A stretch of DNA of 64,000 nt, taken from the NCBI RefSeq assembly GCF_014850955.1, contig NZ_JACXSS010000001.1:310001-374000 (forward strand), given 5' to 3'. Position 1 is the first letter of the stretch. Every line of letters starts with the position of its first letter. Shown piece by piece: positions 1 to 7,677 of the stretch. A program made the translations under genes and the position numbers. This stretch comes from Methylomonas albis (GTDB lineage: Bacteria; Pseudomonadota; Gammaproteobacteria; Methylococcales; Methylomonadaceae). The notes below the pieces were generated by a model. That model was not told where the DNA came from. It was given only the letters and a program-made list of their open reading frames with translations, and did no database searches.

Positions 1-540
1 CAACCCACCGCCCGCATCGATCCGCTGGGCCACGAAATGCGTTATCGCTACGACAGCGAACGCAACCTGATCGGCCTGATCAAACTGCACGAACTGGACG
101 ACCTGCGCCAAGGCCGCAGCCAATACCACTACGATCCCGCCGCCCGCCTGATCCGCAGCGAAGGCCTCAGCCCGGAAAGCTTCGTTCACGACCCGGCCGG
201 CAACCTGCTGGGCGCCAGTGCCGAAGCTGGCCGCGTCGAAGGCGACCATCTCGGCACGCCCAGGGAACTGACCGATACCAATGGCAGAATCGTCTGGTCC
301 GCCCGCTACCGCGCCTACGGCAACCTGGCCCTGGCTGACGTTCAAGAAATCGACAACCCGCTACGTTTCCAAGGCCAGTATTACGACCAAGAAACCGGTT
401 TGCACTACAACCTGAATCGATATTACGATCCGAACGCGGGGCGGTTTATTCATCAGGATCCGATTGGGTTAGAAGGCGGGGCTAACGTTTACCGGTATGC
501 GCCTAATCCGGTTAATTGGATAGATCCTTTGGGGGCTTAA
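1..540 (+). CDS. Rhs-family protein, C-terminal end of the core (5' truncated by window edge)
   Basis: The frame is open from base 1, so the gene starts upstream of the window. The translation shows YD-repeat segments and the RHS-associated core signature: a 'GDHLGTPRELTD' stretch, then '[18 protein letters not shown]', '[18 protein letters not shown]' and the terminal 'NWIDPLG', which normally marks the junction between the conserved Rhs cage and a variable toxin tip. Here the frame stops two codons after this junction (TAA at 538-540). Removing one G from the run at 531-535 would join it to the nuclease-like frame at 542-940. Rhs proteins are polymorphic toxins, often delivered by type VI secretion. 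The core assignment is firm; the early stop looks like a frameshift. Confidence 0.9.
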   Translation, partial: QPTARIDPLGHEMRYRYDSERNLIGLIKLHELDDLRQGRSQYHYDPAARLIRSEGLSPESFVHDPAGNLLGASAEAGRVEGDHLGTPRELTDTNGRIVWSARYRAYGNLALADVQEIDNPLRFQGQYYDQETGLHYNLNRYYDPNAGRFIHQDPIGLEGGANVYRYAPNPVNWIDPLGA

Positions 541-541
541 A

Positions 542-940
542 GACTGTGCAAACGTTGGATCAATCGATTATGGTTCACCTGATGATCTTGGGCGTCCAAC
601 AGGAGTTAAAGCCACCATAACAAAAGATATGATTAATACTGGAACTTCCGCTAATCCGGCGATTCAACCACCAGGTTGGTCGGGTAATGGAACTGCTTTT
701 AATGAGGCTCGTGGAGATCTGTTAGGCAAGCAACTCGGAGGCTCTGGCGATATACCGGAAAATTTGGTTACATTGCAGCAGAATTGGACCAATACTCCAA
801 CGATGCGTGGATTTGAAGGGCAAGTAAGAGCGGCTGTAGAAGGTGGTCAAGTAGTTGATTATTCGGCAACGCCAATATATAACGGCAATAATTTGATTCC
901 TAAAGCTGTCACTCTAATCGGAAAAGGCAGTGGAGGGTAG
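542..940 (+). pseudogene. Frame-shifted Rhs toxin tip, DNA/RNA non-specific endonuclease-like
   Basis: Read in frame 2, the sequence directly after the Rhs core gives 'DYGSPDDLGRPTGVKAT', then 'ARGDLLGKQLGGSGD', 'ENLVTLQQNWTNTPTMRGFE' and 'YSATPIYNGNNLIPKAVTL'. This arrangement matches, from memory, the Endonuclease_NS_2-type tip found on many Rhs proteins. In relatives the core motif is usually RGHLL with a catalytic His; here the codon is GAT (Asp), one base from CAT. The first ATG in frame is at 629, well inside the domain and with no clear ribosome-binding site, so the tip was probably translated as part of the Rhs protein. It is now separated by the extra G at 531-535. Frameshift plus lost His suggests an inactive toxin. 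Confidence 0.7.
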
Positions 941-1331
941 AAGGCTCGCATTTGAAAATCCAGGCGAGATCAGCTTGGGTTTTACACTTTATCCCGTTGA
1001 CTTAAATTGTGTAAGTCGCTACGGCTTTGTAATCCAAAACCCAAACGCGTTAGTTCTCGATGTTGGACAGTTGACGAAAGACGGGCTCAAACGATCATGG
1101 TTGTCATGCAAAACTGACGATGAAGCTTCGTTGTCGAAATGGAAAGAATTTGCCTCGATCATTAAGAAAAAAACAAAGTGTGGTGCCGTCGCAATAAATC
1201 CGCAAAGCGGAGAAACGTCGGTGATAAAGAGTCATCGATATACAGACGGCGCGCTGAGATTATTCCAATCAGGTGTTGATATGTTACCAGTAGGTGGTAC
1301 TGTTCGTATTCAACTTGGAAACGCTAAATAG
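930..1331 (+). CDS. Hypothetical protein, candidate immunity protein for the upstream Rhs nuclease tip
   Basis: The 133-residue product has no family I recognise. The GTG start at 930 overlaps the last codons of the nuclease tip, with 'AAAGG' a few bases upstream; a TTG at 975 is an alternative start. There is no signal peptide or membrane segment, so the protein should be cytosolic. In Rhs loci the gene directly after the toxin tip usually encodes its cognate immunity protein, and the 11-base overlap fits translational coupling. The immunity role is inferred from position only. Confidence 0.5.
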   Translation: MEGRRLAFENPGEISLGFTLYPVDLNCVSRYGFVIQNPNALVLDVGQLTKDGLKRSWLSCKTDDEASLSKWKEFASIIKKKTKCGAVAINPQSGETSVIKSHRYTDGALRLFQSGVDMLPVGGTVRIQLGNAK

Positions 1332-1332
1332 T

Positions 1333-1383
1333 CTGCGTAGTTAGGATTTGCGGCAGTGTAATGGTACGCAGGGAAGCTGATTC
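1333..1383 (+). repeat. Rhs-island short repeat, copy A
   Basis: The stretch starting CTGCGTAG and ending GCTGATTC resembles the one at 1861-1913 (same order of CTGCGTAG, GTTAG, a GTAA block and GCTGATTC). Each of these two copies lies just upstream of an Rhs core fragment. It is probably a remnant of repeated cassette duplication. Confidence 0.45.
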
Positions 1384-1387
1384 ATAA

Positions 1388-1762
1388 CGACGCCCAGAAT
1401 CAGCAAAGCTTCGCCCACTTGCTGCTGCAGGCAACCTGATCGAAGAAAAACGCAGCAAGGCCGGCCACATCGTCACCCGCTACCAATACGATGGCGACAA
1501 CCGCCTGATTCGCGCTGAAACGCCGCAGGGAATTAGCGAATACTGCTACGACGCCCCGGGCCGGCGTATCGGCAACCCGCTACGTTTTCAAGGCCAGTAC
1601 TTCGACCAAGAAACCGGTTTGCATTACAACGTGAATCGATATTACGATCCTAATGCGGGGCGATTTATTCATCAGGATCCGATTGGGTTGGAAGGTGGAA
1701 GCAACGTTTACCGGTATGTACCGAATCCGGTGAATTGGATTGATCCATTTGGGTTGACCTGA
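1388..1762 (+). pseudogene. Rhs core fragment 2 with internal deletion
   Basis: The frame is open from a TAA at 1385 to a TGA at 1760-1762 but has no ATG start. It begins with YD-repeat sequence ('[17 protein letters not shown]'), then jumps at about 1570 straight to '[19 protein letters not shown]' and the core end '[18 protein letters not shown] ... NWIDPFGLT'. Compared with the copy at 1-540, the stretch holding 'GDHLGTPRELTD' is missing. The 3' part is nearly identical in DNA to 361-530. No toxin tip follows in frame. A displaced, internally deleted Rhs tail is the simplest reading. Confidence 0.8.
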
Positions 1763-1860
1763 TGACGAACAAAATCATGCGAAGGCAAAAAAGAAGTTAG
1801 GCGTGTCTTTTCAATTGTTTGTAAATCAGCTTGTCGAATCTGATGAATATGAAGATTAGC

Positions 1861-1913
1861 CTGCGTAGATACTGTTAGCTTCAGCGTAACGGTTCGCATG
1901 GAAATGCTGATTC
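1861..1913 (+). repeat. Rhs-island short repeat, copy B
   Basis: This copy runs from CTGCGTAGAT through GTTAGCTTCAGCGTAAC to GCTGATTC. It is the best match to copy A (1333-1383) and shares GTTAGCTT..CGTAAC with the partial copy at 2069-2098. It lies just before Rhs fragment 3. Confidence 0.45.
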
Positions 1914-1956
1914 TCCGCCATTTCTTGAATCAAAACGCTTCTCCCGCTTACGGCTC

Positions 1957-2073
1957 AACCTGATCGAAGAAAAACGCGGCAAGGCCAGCCACATCGTCAC
2001 CCGCTAACAGTACGATGGCGACAACCGTCTGGTCCGCGCCGAAACTCCAAATGGCGTCAGCCAATACCGTTAG
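1957..2073 (+). pseudogene. Rhs YD-repeat fragment 3 with in-frame stop
   Basis: The translation 'NLIEEKRGKASHIVTR' then a TAA (2005-2007), then '[16 protein letters not shown]', aligns codon by codon with fragment 2 at 1433-1540. The TAA replaces the TAC Tyr codon of that copy. Another stop (TAG 2071-2073) ends the similarity. This is a short, clearly dead Rhs remnant. Confidence 0.75.
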
Positions 2074-2098
2074 CTTTCCGTAACACCTTTCGTAGGCA
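2069..2098 (+). repeat. Rhs-island short repeat, partial copy C
   Basis: GTTAGCTTTCCGTAACACCT followed by TTCGTAGGCA resembles the middle of copy B at 1875. It sits at the junction between Rhs fragment 3 and the first PoNi-like gene, so it may mark a cassette boundary. Confidence 0.35.
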
Positions 2099-2105
2099 AT
2101 AAAAT

Positions 2106-2849
2106 TTGATCAGCGAAGAATATTTTTTTGAAAGAAATGCATATCTGGAGAAGCGAATTCCGGAAATGGAGCAGAAACTAGCGGCATCCAATGCTCCTCC
2201 GCAGAAGAAAATGACGTATCAGTATTCTTTATTTCGAGAGACCTACCAACATTTAATGATTCGCTATTCGTTGGGGGATGACGTTTTAACATTGGACGTT
2301 TACTTCGAACGCATTCTGACAGCTTTGGAAAAATACAGAAATATCGCAGTTGAAGCCGCTAAGCCGAGCCAATATATCTTTCCTAAATTCTCTGAATTTG
2401 AAGATTACGTGGTTTCAATGTGGCTAATTTCCTTGGCGATTGTTTTAAATATTAATGAGGCGAAATTCATTCGTCTCATCGATTGTATTGGGAATGCTGG
2501 GGAAGACACTCTCTTTGAGCGGCTTGTGGCCGCGAGAGTTAAAAGTAGATCACTAGGTTCTCATTTGGCATTTCCGGGCGTATACCAATCGCTTTATAAG
2601 GCTATTGACGCGACAGAGCCGGAAAGAAGTCAGTTGGTTTGCCAATTCCTGATTGAATGGTACGGCAACATGAAGTCGACGTATTGGTATGATTGTCACA
2701 AGGGGCCTGAGGGCGGAGGATTCTTTGGCTATTGGTCTTTGGAAGTCGCTGGCGTGGTGAAAGCGTTTGGTATTGACGATAGCGCTTTTTGCGACCTGGC
2801 GCATTATCCTCGATTCAGCGCAAATAGAAGTCATGAGTTTGAGAAGTAA
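2106..2849 (+). CDS. PoNi-type immunity protein (DUF1910/DUF1911)
   Basis: The 247-residue product resembles PoNi proteins, which neutralise PoNe-family nuclease toxins of polymorphic toxin systems. The N-terminal helical part (roughly residues 20-120) fits DUF1910. The C-terminal part carries the recognisable DUF1911 end: 'YWYDCHKGPEGGGFFGYW' followed by 'EVAGVVKAFGIDDS' and a late HYPR motif. The frame opens with a TTG at 2106 just after a TAA at 2100; the first in-frame ATG is at 2166. No PoNe toxin is visible nearby, so this is an orphan immunity gene or one left by a lost toxin tip. Base composition is AT-richer than in the housekeeping genes, which suggests transfer. A second, broken PoNi-like gene lies at 3703-4440. 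Confidence 0.75.
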   Translation: MISEEYFFERNAYLEKRIPEMEQKLAASNAPPQKKMTYQYSLFRETYQHLMIRYSLGDDVLTLDVYFERILTALEKYRNIAVEAAKPSQYIFPKFSEFEDYVVSMWLISLAIVLNINEAKFIRLIDCIGNAGEDTLFERLVAARVKSRSLGSHLAFPGVYQSLYKAIDATEPERSQLVCQFLIEWYGNMKSTYWYDCHKGPEGGGFFGYWSLEVAGVVKAFGIDDSAFCDLAHYPRFSANRSHEFEK

Positions 2850-2852
2850 TGC

Positions 2853-3239
2853 ATGGGTAATATAGATCTGTTCCAATCTATCCGTTTAAATGACGAGAAT
2901 ACATCTTACGAAGAGATTGATAATGTCGATGTCAATCATCGAGATATAAAGGCTCGGACGTCGTTACATTACGCCGCAAACCATAAGGTCTTGGAAATTG
3001 CCGAGTTGATTCTAAATAGTGGTGGCGCCTTGAATATTGAGAATGATTATGGAAATCAGCCTACATGGACAGCCCTTTTTAACGCCAGGGGAAATTACGA
3101 GATTGTAAAATGCTTTTTAAAATTTAAGCCCGATATCAGGCATAAAAACAGAGCAGGTAGAAGCCCGTTGGATTTTGCAAATCAAATAAACTATCGGGTG
3201 TTAGTAAATAATCTAAATGCGGCTGACGCATCGTCTTGA
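2853..3239 (+). CDS. Small ankyrin-repeat protein, candidate immunity protein
   Basis: The 128-residue protein shows about two to three ankyrin repeats: 'RTSLHYAANHKVLEIAELIL' around residues 35-54, a middle repeat ending in 'NARGNYEIVKCFLK', and 'NRAGRSPLDFA' near residues 100-110. There is no signal peptide or membrane segment. It starts 3 bases after the PoNi-like gene stops and is followed at once by another small gene, so the group is likely co-transcribed. Short ankyrin proteins are common as immunity proteins in Rhs/CDI islands. That role is inferred from position; the ankyrin fold call is good. Confidence 0.7.
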   Translation: MGNIDLFQSIRLNDENTSYEEIDNVDVNHRDIKARTSLHYAANHKVLEIAELILNSGGALNIENDYGNQPTWTALFNARGNYEIVKCFLKFKPDIRHKNRAGRSPLDFANQINYRVLVNNLNAADASS

Positions 3240-3240
3240 T

Positions 3241-3702
3241 ATGGTGATCAGCAGAGAACAGGCTTTAGAAGATTTTGATCATTTCTTGATGGTAATGGAT
3301 GATCAGTCGGATGCTCTTCGCAATGAGGCGGCGAAAAGAGGTATTACTCTCGATTTATCGTTGGACGATCTTGAGCGTTTAGAAAAGCTGTTTGACATGA
3401 TGGTTGGTGACGTCGATAACGACACACGTTCAAGTTTAATTGTTTCCTTTGGCAGACATCTTGGAGAGGTAGTTCGCGAGAATTATGGTGGTCGATGGTG
3501 CGAGCTATTGGACGATGAAAACAACGTCAATTTCAACAAACCCGTCATCATCGGGCATGCAAAACTTGAGGGGCTTGAGTTTGCGCCACTCACCACGATG
3601 CGAGCATATTCACTCCGTAAAAAACCGGGAACATTGAGACGCGCAGTCGATGCGGACGTTAATCCCGATGCTCTTGATCTAAGTGAACTGGTCGAAAAAT
3701 AG
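3241..3702 (+). CDS. Hypothetical protein in immunity-gene array
   Basis: I do not recognise a family for this acidic protein of about 153 residues. It starts with 'MVISREQALEDFDHFL' and has a mixed helical N-terminal half and a region with 'FGRHLGEVVRENYGGRW' that could be an alpha/beta domain. I chose the ATG at 3241; an in-frame ATG at 3217 would overlap the ankyrin gene by 23 bases. Neither has a strong ribosome-binding site. The gene abuts the next one (stop 3700-3702, ATG 3703). Its place among small cytosolic genes downstream of Rhs fragments suggests an immunity role, but the sequence does not show it. Confidence 0.55.
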   Translation: MVISREQALEDFDHFLMVMDDQSDALRNEAAKRGITLDLSLDDLERLEKLFDMMVGDVDNDTRSSLIVSFGRHLGEVVRENYGGRWCELLDDENNVNFNKPVIIGHAKLEGLEFAPLTTMRAYSLRKKPGTLRRAVDADVNPDALDLSELVEK

Positions 3703-4440
3703 ATGTTAAGAGACAAATTATTCGATATTTCTTATTTCAGCAGATGGATTGGCTTCGAGCAGAACGAGGCTATCGATTCTCGCAAGACATCGTTGAACGA
3801 TCTTCCAAATCATGATGGGCGAGCGCTACGTGCGACGTCCTTGGTGACGAGCGCTGTTCAGGTGGTAGTTATGCGCTACGGGCGAGGAGATGCCATAGCC
3901 GAGCTACGCGACAGCATCTTACAAGTCAAAGATTTATTGGAGTTGAAGCGTTCCACTTTTGCCAGCATCCAATTGGAAAAGAATGTCCGCCAAATGTACG
4001 AACGGTTGGATTTGGGACGATTATACGAGAACCTGACTTTGCTTGCTTTCATGGTGTCGTTAAGATTTTCTTCCCAAGAAACGCGCGATGCGCTGGATTT
4101 AATCGGACATGCAGGGGAAGATGCGTTTCTCGATCATGTTGCGCGAGTGTTGGGGGATAAATCGAGGCCTATCGTGGCCCAATCTAAGTTCCCGAAAATA
4201 TACGCTCCCCTGGTTGAAAGCATCCAGGCGCCGGCCGAACAGTGATCCGCCAAACTAAAAAAATACCTGGAAGGCTGGTACAAGCGCATGAAGCCTATTT
4301 ATTGGCATGATAGCCATGAGGGTGCGGAAGGTGCCTATTTTGGTTATTGGTGTTTTGAAGCTGCGCTAGTTGCTATGCTGTTCGATATTGATGACACTGC
4401 AATCGCGGCCAATCCACATTATCCCGCCGATCTGGTATAG
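3703..4440 (+). pseudogene. Second PoNi-type immunity gene, interrupted by in-frame TGA
   Basis: The first 180 codons stop at TGA 4243-4245. The same frame then continues without interruption to TAG 4438-4440 and supplies the missing PoNi/DUF1911 C-terminus: 'WYKRMKPIYWHDSHEGAEG', 'YFGYWCFEAALVAMLFDIDD' and 'NPHYPADLV'. This aligns well with the end of the intact PoNi-like gene at 2106-2849 ('YWYDCHKGPEGGGFFGYW'). A single base change (for example CGA to TGA) explains the break. The N-terminal half includes 'LIGHAGEDAFLDHVARVL', matching 'CIGNAGEDTLFERLVAAR' of the first copy. The 180-residue product would lack the most conserved part and is probably non-functional. Confidence 0.75.
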
Positions 4441-4690
4441 CATTACCGGAGGTTGGGTTAAAGCCACATGTTGAAATGACAGACCAGCCAGCTAAGCAAG
4501 GGTGAGTTTGAAGTGGAGGCATGCTCCCCAATTAGGAGGGGCTGCACCCAAAATCCGTTCAGCGGGCGGGGGATCGCTACTCGATTGATGCAACAAAGCC
4601 TATTTTTGATGATGGAAATCAGTCTGGTTCGGCAAGCGTTGTGTGACTGTGGCAGAATGTAGCTAACTGTACTGTAAATGGGATAGATGT

Positions 4691-5197
4691 ATGTTGCTGG
4701 TCAGATTACTACCAATTCTGTTTGTTTCGCTGCTGACTGCCTGCGCTGAAGTGCCTGAACAACCCGCACCGCCGCCACCGACAGTGGTCGAGTTGACTTT
4801 AAATGCCACCAAGTCAATTAACCCTGACGCGGACGACAAGGCCTCCCCGGTAGTTTTAAGAGTCTACGAGTTACGGGAGCAAAGCGCATTTAACGGTGCC
4901 GATTTTTTTGCCATCTTCGATAAAGAGCAGACTACTTTGGGCGCGGATTTGGTACGTAAGCAAGAGTTGGTGTTAAAACCTGGCGAGAATAAAGTTCTGC
5001 GGATCGAACCAGCTGCAGACACCCGGATACTGGGTTTTTTCGCGGCTTTTCGTAAACTGGATAATGCCGGCTGGCGCACGTTGACCGAGTTGAAAGCTCA
5101 TCAGAACAACGCGGTTTTACTGAAACTGGATGCGAATAGTTTAACCGTCACCAATACGCCAACCGAGCCACCGCCCCCGGCACCTAAGGAAGACTAA
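4691..5197 (+). CDS. tssJ: Type VI secretion system lipoprotein TssJ
   Basis: The 168-residue protein has an N-terminal lipoprotein signal with lipobox LTAC (Cys at residue 18), then a Pro-rich linker. The beta-sandwich domain is of the TssJ/VasD/SciN type: 'LTLNATKSINPDADDKASPV', 'VLRVYELREQSAFNGADFF' and 'PGENKVLRIEPAADTRILGF' are the usual landmarks. TssJ sits in the inner leaflet of the outer membrane and contacts TssM in the T6SS membrane complex. No other T6SS structural gene is nearby, so it is an orphan here, though it lies next to an Rhs island whose products are typical T6SS effectors. Confidence 0.85.
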   Translation: MLLVRLLPILFVSLLTACAEVPEQPAPPPPTVVELTLNATKSINPDADDKASPVVLRVYELREQSAFNGADFFAIFDKEQTTLGADLVRKQELVLKPGENKVLRIEPAADTRILGFFAAFRKLDNAGWRTLTELKAHQNNAVLLKLDANSLTVTNTPTEPPPPAPKED

Positions 5198-5255
5198 TCG
5201 GATAGAAATTTGCGGGACTATGGGTTAGCCCTTAGTCCCGGATCGTTTTAAGCGC

Positions 5256-5543
5256 TTAAAAAATCGGTACGACCAGCACAAACACGAAGGCGATGACGGT
5301 CCAAATGACGATCTTGGTTTTTAACGGTGTGTTGCGCCAAATGGTTTTTAACTCATTACGCAGGGCTTGTGAGTGGTTTTCGGCGGCGCGGATGCGTTTA
5401 AACGCGCCTTTTAGCGTTTGGCTTTCCTGCTTTTGTTGTTCTTCATACAGCAATTCGTCGAGCTGGGAATAGAACACGTCGCAACTCGGACACTTAAATT
5501 CCTCGCCCAACCTGGGCTGGCCGCATTGAGGGCAGTTTTTCAT
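5256..5543 (-). CDS. Zinc-ribbon protein with C-terminal membrane anchor
   Basis: The 95-residue protein starts with two CxxC knuckles, 'CPQCGQP' and 'CPSCDVFY', forming a probable zinc ribbon in residues 4-25. An acidic/basic helical stretch follows, then one hydrophobic segment at the C-terminus (about residues 76-94). AAGGAG stands five bases before the ATG, which supports the start. It is a tail-anchored or single-pass inner-membrane protein with the ribbon in the cytosol. The function is unknown to me. It lies downstream of prlC on the same strand but may have its own promoter. Confidence 0.7.
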   Translation of the reverse strand: MKNCPQCGQPRLGEEFKCPSCDVFYSQLDELLYEEQQKQESQTLKGAFKRIRAAENHSQALRNELKTIWRNTPLKTKIVIWTVIAFVFVLVVPIF

Positions 5544-5603
5544 GCTAACTCCTTAAAAACTCGATTGCCTTGATGCGTAACATTAAGGTAATGCGGGAAA
5601 AAT

Positions 5604-7643
5604 TTACGCAGCGATACCATTATGTCTGAGCAGTGCATCAATATTGGGTTCGCGGCCGCGGAAATTTTTGAACAGGGTCATCGCCTCGCTGCTGCCGCCT
5701 TGTTCCAGGATGTTGTGCAAAAATGCCGCGCCGGTAGTTTGGTCGAAGATGCCTTTTTCCTCGAACAAGGAAAACGCGTCCGCCGACAACACTTCCGCCC
5801 ATTTGTAGCTGTAATAACCGGCCGCGTAACCGCCGGCAAAAATATGTGAGAAGCTGTGGGCGAAGCGGTTGAATTCCGGTACTTTGACCACTGCTACCTG
5901 GTCGCGCACCTGTTTGAGGATGCTGTAAATCTGTCCGCCCTTGGCCGGACTGTAGTGCTGGTGCATTTTGAAATCGAACAAGCTGAATTCCAGTTGTCGC
6001 GCCATCATCATGCCGGCTTGGAAATTTTTGGCGGCCAGCATTTTGTCGTATAGCGCATCGGGCAGCGGTTCGCCGGTTTGATAATGGCCGGAGATTAAGC
6101 CCAACGCTTCTTTTTCCCAGCACCAGTTTTCCATGAATTGGCTGGGCAGTTCCACCGCATCCCATTCGACGCCGTTGATGCCGGACACACCGAGATGGTC
6201 TATCTGAGTCAGCATGTGATGCAAACCGTGGCCGAATTCATGGAACAGCGTTTCCACTTCGTCGTGGGTCAGCAAGGCCGGGCCGGTGCCGGTCGGTGGG
6301 GTGAAATTGCAGGTTAGATAGGCGACCGGTGTTTGTAGCTCGCCGCCGACTTTTTTACGGCAGACACAATCATCCATCCAAGCACCGCCACGTTTTTTGG
6401 CGCGGGCGTAGAGATCAAGGAAGAAGCGGCCGCGCAATTGGCCGTCTTTATCCAGAATCCGGTAAAAGCGGGCGTCCGGGTGCCAGGTGTCGAAGTCTTT
6501 GATCTCGCTGATTTGCAGGCCATAGAGTTTTTCGACGATGGCAAACAGGCCTGGTACGACTTTACTGTCCGGGAAATAGGCTTTTACCTCTTCCTGGGAT
6601 AATTGGTAGAAATGCTGGCGCATTTTTTCCGAGTAATAACCGATGTCCCAGGCTTGTAAATCGTTCAGGCCGTGCTCGCTGGCGGCAAATTCTTTTAGTT
6701 CGGTCAAATCCCGGCGGGCCTGGCGCCAGGATTTATCGGCAAGATCTTCCAGAAATTTCACGACATCGTCGGTGGATTTGGCCATCTTGGTGGCTAGCGA
6801 ATATTCGGCGTAGTTGTTGAATCCCAGTAATTGGGCTTTCTCGTGGCGCAGAGCCAGGATTTGTTCCATCAGTTCGGAATTATCCCATTGGCCGGCATTT
6901 GGTCCTTGATCCGAAGCGCGGGTGCAAAAGGCTTCGTAATGTTCGCGGCGCAATTCGCGGTTGTCGGCGTAAGTCATTACTGCCAGATAGGACGGAAATT
7001 GCAGGTTGATCAGCCAGCCGTCCTGCTCTTCTGCTACTGCGGCTTGTTTGGCTTGCGCCAGCGCGGATTCCGGCAGGCCGGCCAAGTCGTCGATATGGCT
7101 AATCTGTTTGTGCCAGGCGTTGGTAGCATCCAGCAAATTTTCTTCGTATTGGCTAGCCAGTTTGGACAATTGCTGGTTAATGTCTTTGTAGCGAGCTTGC
7201 TGATCGGCCGGCAAGTCCACGCCGGACAAATGAAAATCGCGTAGGGCGTTATTGACGATTTTTTGCTGGGCGTGGTCGAGTTTGGCAAAATCCGCGCTGT
7301 CGTGGATGGCCTGATAAGCTTCGTATAAAGCCCGGTTCTGCCCTGTTTCGGTGGCATATTCGCTGAGTTTACCCAGGCAGGCATTATAAGCGTCGCGCAT
7401 CGCTTCGCTGTTGACCACCGAATTCATATGGCTGACCGGTGACCAGGCTTTGTTGAGTCGGTCTTCGGCGGCTTCGATCGGTTCGATCAGATTTTGCCAA
7501 GTGTAAGGGCCGCCGGTTTCCAGTTGGCGCGCGATGGCTTGCCGAGCGTCGCTGAGTAGCTGGTTGATGGCGGGTTCTACGTGTTCGGGCAGAATTTTGG
7601 AAAATTGCGGTAGTTCGGTGTTTTCTAGTAAGGGATTGGTCAT
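5604..7643 (-). CDS. prlC: Oligopeptidase A (M3 family metallopeptidase)
   Basis: The 679-residue protein is the size of E. coli PrlC (680). The zinc site HEFGH is at about residues 468-472, with the downstream Glu in the helix after 'GINGVEWDAVELPSQFMENW'. The start 'MTNPLLENTELPQFSKI' matches the family N-terminus, so I prefer the ATG at 7641-7643 over the upstream ATG at 7703, which would overlap the HDOD gene. PrlC degrades short peptides, including cleaved signal peptides, in the cytosol. It lies 34 bases downstream of a gene on the same strand. Confidence 0.95.
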   Translation of the reverse strand: MTNPLLENTELPQFSKILPEHVEPAINQLLSDARQAIARQLETGGPYTWQNLIEPIEAAEDRLNKAWSPVSHMNSVVNSEAMRDAYNACLGKLSEYATETGQNRALYEAYQAIHDSADFAKLDHAQQKIVNNALRDFHLSGVDLPADQQARYKDINQQLSKLASQYEENLLDATNAWHKQISHIDDLAGLPESALAQAKQAAVAEEQDGWLINLQFPSYLAVMTYADNRELRREHYEAFCTRASDQGPNAGQWDNSELMEQILALRHEKAQLLGFNNYAEYSLATKMAKSTDDVVKFLEDLADKSWRQARRDLTELKEFAASEHGLNDLQAWDIGYYSEKMRQHFYQLSQEEVKAYFPDSKVVPGLFAIVEKLYGLQISEIKDFDTWHPDARFYRILDKDGQLRGRFFLDLYARAKKRGGAWMDDCVCRKKVGGELQTPVAYLTCNFTPPTGTGPALLTHDEVETLFHEFGHGLHHMLTQIDHLGVSGINGVEWDAVELPSQFMENWCWEKEALGLISGHYQTGEPLPDALYDKMLAAKNFQAGMMMARQLEFSLFDFKMHQHYSPAKGGQIYSILKQVRDQVAVVKVPEFNRFAHSFSHIFAGGYAAGYYSYKWAEVLSADAFSLFEEKGIFDQTTGAAFLHNILEQGGSSEAMTLFKNFRGREPNIDALLRHNGIAA

Positions 7644-7677
7644 GTCGGTAGCCAGTCTAGTAGGAGTATGGGAGTGA

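Noticed and set aside
4243-4245. In-frame TGA as a recoded (selenocysteine) codon
   Set aside because: No SECIS-like structure or selenoprotein context is visible, the paralogue has no Cys at this place, and a point mutation in a degenerate island is simpler.
1-4440. Intact insertion sequence or transposase in the Rhs island
   Set aside because: No transposase-like frame or terminal inverted repeats with target duplication were seen; rearrangement by Rhs recombination explains the fragments.
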